64,000 bases of DNA, taken from assembly GCA_900768795.1 (NCBI GenBank), contig CAAGEH010000023.1, positions 1 to 64,000 of the forward strand, read 5' to 3'. Below the pieces are notes generated by a model, which worked only from the letters and a program-made list of their open reading frames with translations, was not told the origin of the DNA and did not search any database. Positions 43,639 to 49,764 of the stretch are shown here, one piece after another; the stretch's first letter is position 1, and each line of letters begins with the position of its first letter. The position numbers were made by a program, and so were the translations under genes. This DNA is from an uncultured Collinsella sp. (lineage in GTDB: Bacteria; Actinomycetota; Coriobacteriia; Coriobacteriales; Coriobacteriaceae).

Positions 43639-44328
43639 ATGACAGATGGCGATGGCGCGGCCGAAAACGTTGCTATTTTTGACCGCTTGGCACCTCGAGA
43701 AAGGGAAATAGCAGAGCTATCATGCAACGGCCTGACGTCAAGCGAGGTTGCTGAGCGCTTGGGGATAAAACCCTCGAGCGTACGAACAACACTTCATAGG
43801 GTGTATGCGAAGCTCAATGTTACTAATCTTCTCGAGTTGAAAAAACTGGCGAGTAACGTTGACGCCATTGGTCCTGTAGAACCTGTGCAGGAGCGTTTGC
43901 ACGGCTCGGTAGCTTCATTTGCAGAGGAGCTCTCCCGATCCGTTGTCGTTATTTCGCTGCTGTTTTTGCTGTCGCTGTTTATCGCTCTCCCCAACACCGC
44001 TTCTGATTATGAATCAACGCTAACTGAACGTCTTGTTTGCATGGGCCTGGCACTGCTGGTTTGTTCGCTTTTCTATCGTGCAATAAAGAATCGACTGCAA
44101 AAAATACGATCAAGCGTGCAACCCGCAGCTGCTGTTTTCGTTGGCGCGATGGTATTGCTCGCTCTAGTGCTAAATCAAGGCAGAATATTTTCGCGGTTTG
44201 ATGTTCTGCTGCGGATGGCAGTTGATTTACTTTCCTTTATTTTGTTGCTTGTGGCGATGTGGGCTGAATGCGTTTGTTTTTTTTGGCCGTCATGGCAGCG
44301 CGGCCCAATTTCGCGAATTTATCGTTGA
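43639..44328 (+). CDS. Membrane LuxR-type regulator, 5' part before a frameshift
   Basis: A 229-residue reading frame. Residues about 15-75 are a LuxR/GerE helix-turn-helix (LAPREREIAELSCNGLTSSE, EVAERLGIKPSSVRTTLHRVYAKL). Hydrophobic segments follow (about 98-118, 132-148, 160-176, 190-212). The last 14 residues after the T8 run at 44277-44284 (WPSWQRGPISRIYR) look out of frame. Removing one T joins the frame to the next ORF, giving a 539-residue protein with a helix-turn-helix at both ends and membrane helices between. AGGAGG lies before the ATG. Whether this is a pseudogene, a phase-variable gene, or is rescued by slippage cannot be told from the sequence. Confidence 0.8.
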   Translation: MTDGDGAAENVAIFDRLAPREREIAELSCNGLTSSEVAERLGIKPSSVRTTLHRVYAKLNVTNLLELKKLASNVDAIGPVEPVQERLHGSVASFAEELSRSVVVISLLFLLSLFIALPNTASDYESTLTERLVCMGLALLVCSLFYRAIKNRLQKIRSSVQPAAAVFVGAMVLLALVLNQGRIFSRFDVLLRMAVDLLSFILLLVAMWAECVCFFWPSWQRGPISRIYR

Positions 44329-45259
44329 AGTAGGAATAATCGCAGTTTGTTCTCGGGTTGCGTGTTTTGTTGCAGACGATGAAAACGTCGTAATTATCGC
44401 GGCGGCAGTTATTGTCTGCTCTTGCATTGCGTCTTTGTTTGTTGGTACCGCGAGCTCTATTGAGACGACTCAGGAGGAGAATTTTGTCGAGATAGATGGC
44501 ATGGGACGTATTGTCGGACTGGTGATAGGGCTTTTCTTGGGGGTTCTCTTCGGCTTCTCAGCTCTATCGATAGGAGAACAAGCTGCCGGGGCTTTTATTG
44601 CGCTTGAGGCCTGTCTGCTGGAGTCGTTTTTCTCTGCGCGCATTTCGTTTAATCGCGGTGGTGGCATTCGAGCTGTATTCACGGCAATGGTGCCGTTTGC
44701 AATTGTCGGTGTCGTTTTAGCGCTCTTCGGAATGGACGATCAAATAGTTTCCTCGATGGTGCTGTGCGTGGCAGTTTTTCGTATTGGCGCGAGCGTCATT
44801 GGCGACGATTTGCTCTTTAAACGCGTGGTGGCCTGCATGGGCATCGGATTGCTATTTGCGGTTTTCTTCTTGAATGGCACTTTAGAGAGCTTGCCCACAG
44901 AGTTGTTTGCAGCTGCTTCGGTTTCCTTGTTTACGATTGCCTTTGCCGGCCTGCTTCTATCTGCCATGTTCTTTAGGAAAGAGCTTGCCGAGAGGGAAGC
45001 GTATTCGCTCAGAGAAAGCGATGGATTTGAGAAAGCCCTGAGCGTGTTGGATGCGCGTATGGTGATTGCCGGCTGTAATGGTTTTCAGCGTGAGGCTGTT
45101 CTTCTGTCTGTCCAAGGGAAAACAGCACGTGAGATTGGAGAGCAACTGGGATATTCAGCGTCTTCGGTTAAAGCGGCGAGGGCAAAGGTATGCCGAAAGC
45201 TAAAGATTAGCAATATCGGCATGCTTATTGAGGAATTAGCAGGTCAAAACGACATGTAA
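44198..45259 (+). CDS. Membrane LuxR-type regulator, 3' part after the frameshift
   Basis: This frame continues the upstream ORF from 44285 onward (GRHGSAAQFREF and so on). It holds about eight hydrophobic segments and a C-terminal LuxR-type helix-turn-helix (GFQREAVLLSVQGKTAREIG, LGYSASSVKAARAKVCRKLK). The nominal ATG at 44198 lies inside the preceding ORF and has no ribosome-binding site, so it is probably not a real start. Membrane-bound LuxR-type regulators with a C-terminal helix-turn-helix are common in Coriobacteriia, as I recall; an extra N-terminal one is unusual. The stop codon overlaps the inverted repeat at 45255-45293. Confidence 0.75.
   Translation: MMFCCGWQLIYFPLFCCLWRCGLNAFVFFGRHGSAAQFREFIVEVGIIAVCSRVACFVADDENVVIIAAAVIVCSCIASLFVGTASSIETTQEENFVEIDGMGRIVGLVIGLFLGVLFGFSALSIGEQAAGAFIALEACLLESFFSARISFNRGGGIRAVFTAMVPFAIVGVVLALFGMDDQIVSSMVLCVAVFRIGASVIGDDLLFKRVVACMGIGLLFAVFFLNGTLESLPTELFAAASVSLFTIAFAGLLLSAMFFRKELAEREAYSLRESDGFEKALSVLDARMVIAGCNGFQREAVLLSVQGKTAREIGEQLGYSASSVKAARAKVCRKLKISNIGMLIEELAGQNDM
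44277..44284 (+). other. Run of eight T at the frameshift point
   Basis: A T8 homopolymer preceded by TTTG. Seven T would join the two halves of the LuxR-type membrane regulator in one frame. Such runs favour replication slippage, polymerase slippage and sequencing error alike. Confidence 0.85.
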
Positions 45260-45293
45260 ACAGGTAAATAAAACTGTATACGCGCTGTTTACA
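45255..45293. promoter_or_regulatory. Inverted repeat, candidate operator
   Basis: TGTAAACAG (45255-45263) and CTGTTTACA (45285-45293) form a perfect 9-bp inverted repeat with centres 30 bases apart, so both half-sites face the same side of the helix. It lies between the membrane regulator and the secreted-protein gene. Confidence 0.6.
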
Positions 45294-45362
45294 GACAATC
45301 GATATCAAAATGAGCAAACTTCTTTCCGTGTCGACACATCAGTTTTCCAATACGTGAAAGGG

Positions 45363-45854
45363 ATGAGTTATTTGCGGAAGATGAAACGATTTGCGATTGT
45401 TGCAAGCTTGCTGGCGGGGCTTAGTGGCATTCAGCCATGTATGGCGATGGCACAAAGTCGACCGGACGGGAATCCGATTCCGGCTATCGAGACCTGTGCC
45501 AATACAGCGGATTCGACCTTCTCTTTCTCCATGAATTTTAGGGGTGCAACATCGGCGACTGGATTTCGACCAAAGGACAATTCCTCATCGGTATATGTAT
45601 ACGTTACAAAGTGTGCAGGCAGTCCACGAATGTTTATCGACGGTGCAAAAAATGCAAATGGAGCGGGCGCGCAGGACTGTACTGCGACAACGTATCACGC
45701 AAACAAAGTCGGTCATTTTAGGATGCGCAGCTACGTTTATGAGCGCGGCTTTAGGCGCGCGCGTTTGACTGCTTGGGCGGAGAGGGGCCCGGCAATCGTC
45801 CGAGGGCTTTGGAGTCCAGATAGCATGCGCTCCTATCCGGAAATGCCCCATTAG
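45363..45854 (+). CDS. Secreted protein, DUF2712-like
   Basis: About 163 residues with a signal peptide (basic start MKRF, hydrophobic core to about residue 30, AMAQS cleavage region). The mature part of about 130 residues has three Cys (ETCAN, TKCAG, QDCTA) and the stretches TFSFSMNFRG, DNSSSVYVYVTK and VRGLWSPDSMRSYPE. From memory this layout resembles DUF2712 proteins encoded beside ABC transporters in Firmicutes, but I cannot confirm it. The start is unsure: ATG 45363 abuts AAAGGG, and TTG 45372 or ATG 45381 are alternatives. It opens the run that encodes the exporter. Confidence 0.65.
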   Translation: MSYLRKMKRFAIVASLLAGLSGIQPCMAMAQSRPDGNPIPAIETCANTADSTFSFSMNFRGATSATGFRPKDNSSSVYVYVTKCAGSPRMFIDGAKNANGAGAQDCTATTYHANKVGHFRMRSYVYERGFRRARLTAWAERGPAIVRGLWSPDSMRSYPEMPH

Positions 45855-45906
45855 AAACATCTATCGGTTCCTGGTCGATTTTTGTCCAGGCGCCTTGGAG
45901 GTAAGC

Positions 45907-46578
45907 GTGAAGCTCACTGTTAGAGAGAAAACAGCGATTCTGGGTCTCATCGTTGTGCTTTTGGTCGTGTTTGCCGCCCGGGCAATTTTCCCTGCTGCCC
46001 AGTCGGCAAACGAAAATGCCGAAAGAAGGCGGCTTCAGCAAGCGACTGAAATCGTGCCCATGAGAAAAACAGCGCGTCTCAGTAACGAATTAGCAGAGAA
46101 AAGAAATGGGAAACAGACGGGATTTGACGGTCCTTTCATTTGGGATGGAGAGCTTGACGTCTCGATTATGGATGCGAAGCTCTATAAGTCCGGAGGGGAA
46201 GCACGCAAGCATATCGATTTAGATCCGAGATATCCCGACTGGGGGAGAAGGATTAATAAAAGAGTCCTTGTGTGCAAGGTAAAAATCGAAAACAAGAATG
46301 CTGTTTCGCAAGTTGAGAGCAAAGCGGGGCATCGGTGGTTCAACATCACGGGAGTGTGTCCTGGTGGGCGCAACCTATCAGATGTTTCCTACTTTGACGG
46401 AATGCCGCAGGAGGGTTCACTTGACGATGGGGAAAGCGTTTATTTCGACTTGCCCCAAGGAAAAAGCCGGACGTATACATTGGCGTTTGTAGTGAATAAA
46501 AACGCCAAGCTTAATCACCTGCGTCTCGAGTCTGCCATTCAATCAAATGTGCCCCGATACGTTTTTGAATTAAGTTAG
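45907..46578 (+). CDS. Single-pass membrane protein with extracytoplasmic domain
   Basis: A 223-residue protein. One N-terminal membrane helix (about 9-29, KTAILGLIVVLLVVFAARAI) is followed by a predicted extracytoplasmic domain with beta-type segments: LDVSIMDAKLYKSGG, VLVCKVKIENKNAV and KSRTYTLAFVVNK. GTG 45907 has GGAGG five bases upstream. The C-terminal domain looks related to the protein encoded at 48900-49550, so the two probably arose by duplication and flank the ABC transporter genes. The function is unknown. Confidence 0.65.
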   Translation: MKLTVREKTAILGLIVVLLVVFAARAIFPAAQSANENAERRRLQQATEIVPMRKTARLSNELAEKRNGKQTGFDGPFIWDGELDVSIMDAKLYKSGGEARKHIDLDPRYPDWGRRINKRVLVCKVKIENKNAVSQVESKAGHRWFNITGVCPGGRNLSDVSYFDGMPQEGSLDDGESVYFDLPQGKSRTYTLAFVVNKNAKLNHLRLESAIQSNVPRYVFELS

Positions 46579-46586
46579 GAGTATAT

Positions 46587-47432
46587 ATGCGTCTGAAAGG
46601 GCGTTATGGCTATGAGCTGAGAAAAGCGTTTGGAAACCCATGTTTTGTGATCTCATTGGGCGTTGCCCTCGCGATTTCGATATGGCATGCGTTCGAATCG
46701 GTGTCATATGCACTATGGGCAGACAGCGTGGACCATTTTTATGTTTCAAATCAAAGCTGCTTTGCAAACTGGATTGTTGTTGATTGTAATGTTCGCGTTT
46801 CAAGCACGATTTTCTTTTATGTCGTTCCGTTTTTGGCTGCGCTCCCGTTTGTTTGGTCATTTCTTTCGGAACGTATGAGTGGGTATGCCAGTCAGCTTGT
46901 TACGAAAGAAACGCGCTCGGATTGGGTTAAGGCGAAAGGAGTGGCGACGTTTTTGACTGGGTTTACGGTCGTTGCTGTTCCTCTACTGGTCAATTTCGTT
47001 TGCGTTGCGTGCTTTCTTCCGGCATATACTCCTCAGGTTGAGGAATCGATGACGGTCGGTCTTGTCGGCAATGATTTGTTCAGTGAATTGTTTTACCGAT
47101 TGCCCCTTATGTATGTCGTTGCATTCATCGTGCTCGATGGACTTCTCGCTGGGGCTTGGGCGGTGTTTGTCCTCTCTTTATCGGTTATATTCAAAAACCG
47201 GGTTAGCCTGATCGTTATTCCCTATCTCGCCTTGCTCCTTTGGCAATACGTTACAAAGACGGCATTTACCGCTTTGGGCATTGTCGGCTGCAGCTTAAGC
47301 ATGATTGACGATATGAAGGGCGTCTATTACAGCCAGCCGCCGGATCTTTTTGTGATTGGCGTGCGTCTTTTACTTCTTCTTACAGCTTCTGCACTTTTGC
47401 TTTGCTTGCAAAAGAGGAAGGAGTTTATTTAG
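46587..47432 (+). CDS. ABC transporter permease, first subunit
   Basis: A 281-residue polytopic membrane protein with about six hydrophobic segments (near 18-36, 70-90, 115-140, 178-200, 205-225, 255-275). Its position with a second permease and an ATPase gene identifies it as an ABC-2-type exporter subunit. It contains SFLSERMSGYASQLVTKETR, a cytoplasmic loop like those in bacitracin/lantibiotic-type exporters. AGGAG precedes the ATG. The substrate is unknown. Confidence 0.75.
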   Translation: MRLKGRYGYELRKAFGNPCFVISLGVALAISIWHAFESVSYALWADSVDHFYVSNQSCFANWIVVDCNVRVSSTIFFYVVPFLAALPFVWSFLSERMSGYASQLVTKETRSDWVKAKGVATFLTGFTVVAVPLLVNFVCVACFLPAYTPQVEESMTVGLVGNDLFSELFYRLPLMYVVAFIVLDGLLAGAWAVFVLSLSVIFKNRVSLIVIPYLALLLWQYVTKTAFTALGIVGCSLSMIDDMKGVYYSQPPDLFVIGVRLLLLLTASALLLCLQKRKEFI

Positions 47433-48263
47433 ATGGGTAGCCTATTGAAATGCGATATCCGTTTGACGAGGCGCTCTTTGTTGATAAGTTCCTGCTTCGT
47501 TGCGCTGTGCACATTCGTTTTGTTGTTCGCTGGATATTGCAGGGCGGTGACTTTTCAAGTTCCGATTCGCCAAATGTCATTTGCAGATAATGTAATGGTT
47601 GTGTTTGCGGGATGCTCTCCCTTTGAATTTAGACCGGGAATACCGTTTGTACCGCCGCTTGGCTGGCTGCTACTGTTTGTTGCTGCTGCTTACGGATCGT
47701 TGGACTATTCCGCAAAAAGTCTGACGGGATTTGGCTCTCATATACTGGTTGAGGGATGCTCCCGTGTTAATTGGCTCAAAGCAAAATTTCTTTGGGTTCT
47801 CTACGTTGATTTGGTAGTGCTGTCTGTTGCGATGCTGTCGACGTTGATTTGGACCGCTGCCTTTAATCAAGATATTTCGTTTTACGCCCATCGAGACTTG
47901 CTGGTTTATTTAAGCGTGGCTGATGATGGGCTGTCCTATGGTGAAGTTAACATATTGACATTTTGTTTGAGCGCAGCGATTTCGTTTGTTTCCCTGTCAT
48001 TTGTTCAGTTGACAATCGAGCTGATTTTCAATCCGGCGGTTGCGCTTATTTCTACGACTATGCAGCTGGTTGCCGCTGCATATTACGAAACGCCGTTGTT
48101 GTTTGCAAATCTTTTAATGAGTGCGCGTTGGAGCGAGATGTCTAGAGACAGTGTCCCATTTAATACAAGTCTTTCGTTCGGGATTTTCGCGGCGATAGTT
48201 GCGATTGCAATCGCTTTTAAGTTTATTTCGAATGTTGACATTATCGATAGGGGGATGCGTTGA
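47433..48263 (+). CDS. ABC transporter permease, second subunit
   Basis: A 276-residue polytopic membrane protein with about six hydrophobic segments. It has the loop DYSAKSLTGFGSHILVEGCS, matching in position the SERMSGYASQL loop of the first permease, so the two likely form a heterodimer. AAGGAG lies about ten bases upstream and the ATG directly follows the preceding stop codon. Its own stop overlaps the ATPase start (TGATG). Confidence 0.72.
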   Translation: MGSLLKCDIRLTRRSLLISSCFVALCTFVLLFAGYCRAVTFQVPIRQMSFADNVMVVFAGCSPFEFRPGIPFVPPLGWLLLFVAAAYGSLDYSAKSLTGFGSHILVEGCSRVNWLKAKFLWVLYVDLVVLSVAMLSTLIWTAAFNQDISFYAHRDLLVYLSVADDGLSYGEVNILTFCLSAAISFVSLSFVQLTIELIFNPAVALISTTMQLVAAAYYETPLLFANLLMSARWSEMSRDSVPFNTSLSFGIFAAIVAIAIAFKFISNVDIIDRGMR

Positions 48264-48910
48264 TGCTGCTGGAAATAAAGCAAGCAAATAAGGTTATACG
48301 CGGAGATCGGATACTAACGAACATTAATTTGAAGATGACGCCCGGGGAGGTTGTTGGTCTTCAGGGTGTAAATGGGTCGGGCAAGACCATGATTATGAGG
48401 CTTGCGAGCGGATTGATGTATCCAACTACAGGCGAAGTTGTGGTTGAGGGCAAACGGCTGGGGAAAGATATCGATTTTCCTTCAAGCCTTGGGCTGCTTA
48501 TTGAGGCTCCTGCGTTTCTTGACTATAAAAGTGGGTTTGTAAATCTAGAGTTGCTCGCCTCTATTAGGAACGTATGCACGCGGGAAAATATTGAATGTGC
48601 CATACGTCGGGTCGGGTTGGATCCTGAACTAAAACGGATGTACAGAAAGTACTCCATGGGGATGAAGCAGCGCCTTGGCATCGCTGCTGCCTTAATGGAA
48701 AAGCCCGAGTTGATTATCCTTGATGAGCCGACGAACGCCCTAGATGAATCGGGCATCGAAATGCTCAAACGGGTAATCCTGGAAGAGCGCAGCCGCGGAG
48801 CGGCAATTCTGCTTTCGTCGCATGATGGCGAGTTTTTGAGCGCTGTGTGCGATGTCGTTAAAACTGTCAGGGATGGCAGACTCCTGGAGCGTGGCAGCGA
48901 TGAAAAATAA
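48263..48910 (+). CDS. ABC transporter ATP-binding protein
   Basis: A 215-residue ATPase. Walker A is GVNGSGKT (35-42), the signature is SMGMKQRLG (131-139) and Walker B is LIILDEPTNALD (150-161), with a switch His in LLSSHDGEF. The MGMKQR signature is typical of ABC-2 exporters of the bacitracin/lantibiotic-immunity type. The start ATG overlaps the stop of the second permease by one base, and its end overlaps the next gene by 11 bases, which points to tight co-translation. Confidence 0.93.
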   Translation: MLLEIKQANKVIRGDRILTNINLKMTPGEVVGLQGVNGSGKTMIMRLASGLMYPTTGEVVVEGKRLGKDIDFPSSLGLLIEAPAFLDYKSGFVNLELLASIRNVCTRENIECAIRRVGLDPELKRMYRKYSMGMKQRLGIAAALMEKPELIILDEPTNALDESGIEMLKRVILEERSRGAAILLSSHDGEFLSAVCDVVKTVRDGRLLERGSDEK

Positions 48911-49550
48911 GAAGCGCAGAACGCGTTGCCTTACATCGGTATTTTGCATAGCGACGATTCTGCTTGCTGTTGCAGCGCGCATCTACTGCGTCAATGCTTT
49001 TGCAGAGCATGTTCCCGATAAGCGCTATTCAACGGGGGAATGGGTTAATCAAGGTGATGGTTATCTCGTCGATCGGTTATCCGAGGAGGCAGATGGTTAC
49101 GCGTTTAAAATCAACGGTGCGGAAATTCTGACCCCGAATCAGTATCTCGAAAAATACTCTCGAGACAGCGTAAAGAGACTCAATACGCCGGATGCACAGC
49201 GCAAGTCTGTTGTCGTGGTTGACATGACTATTAAAAACAAAACCAATCTTGGGGGAGGCGTTGCCGGATATTTATGGTATGTCGTTCCGGACACATTAAA
49301 CGATTACTATCAACTCGATACCGAATTATTTTCCCATGCGGAGCCAGAGGTTGGTGATGGTGGTCAGTTTTCCGTTGCGAAGGGCTATGCTCATCGAACG
49401 CACCTTGCGTTTACCAATTTGGCAAACGATGGCTTCTTCTCTTCGGTTGATGCTGTTTCGAGGCAGCCCATTAATTCGAAGGCGTTTCACTTGCGTGTGT
49501 CTGCTCGCCCCGAGAGAAAAATAATTGATTTTGCTATCGATAAAGCGTGA
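48900..49550 (+). CDS. Single-pass membrane protein, relative of the 45.9-kb protein
   Basis: A 216-residue protein with a basic start (MKNKKRRTR), one membrane helix (about 10-30) and an extracytoplasmic domain. Segments AFKINGAEILTPNQY, KSVVVVDMTIKNKTNL and RTHLAFTNLAND run in the same order as the corresponding parts of the protein at 45907-46578. Last gene of the exporter run; it overlaps the ATPase gene by 11 bases and is followed by a terminator-like hairpin. The function is unknown. Confidence 0.65.
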   Translation: MKNKKRRTRCLTSVFCIATILLAVAARIYCVNAFAEHVPDKRYSTGEWVNQGDGYLVDRLSEEADGYAFKINGAEILTPNQYLEKYSRDSVKRLNTPDAQRKSVVVVDMTIKNKTNLGGGVAGYLWYVVPDTLNDYYQLDTELFSHAEPEVGDGGQFSVAKGYAHRTHLAFTNLANDGFFSSVDAVSRQPINSKAFHLRVSARPERKIIDFAIDKA

Positions 49551-49560
49551 ATCGATAAGT

Positions 49561-49597
49561 GGGAGATGCTGCTGACTAAGGGCATCTCCCGTAATTT
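49561..49597 (+). terminator. Terminator-like hairpin after the exporter run
   Basis: Stem GGGAGATGC (49561-49569) with GCATCTCCC (49582-49590) followed by GTAATTT. The T tail is short. Confidence 0.72.
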
Positions 49598-49667
49598 CTG
49601 ATTGCGGTTGCTGCTTGAGTACAAGGTGACTATGCAAATCGAAATTGATAACTATAAATGATCTCAA

Positions 49668-49695
49668 TTTGATAAAACGTTTTATCGTTTATACT
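49668..49695 (+). promoter_or_regulatory. xfp: Phosphoketolase promoter with a perfect 16-bp palindrome
   Basis: TATACT (49690-49695) is a good -10 with TTTGAT (49668-49673) 16 bases upstream. Between them lies GATAAAACGTTTTATC (49671-49686), a perfect palindrome with a central CG, as in LacI-family operators. A bound protein would block RNA polymerase. Confidence 0.65.
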
Positions 49696-49764
49696 CCGTG
49701 CCGATGTTAGTTTCTGCGGCGGGGTTTGATTCTTGCCGCGCCATGTGCATAGGGAGACAGGCGT

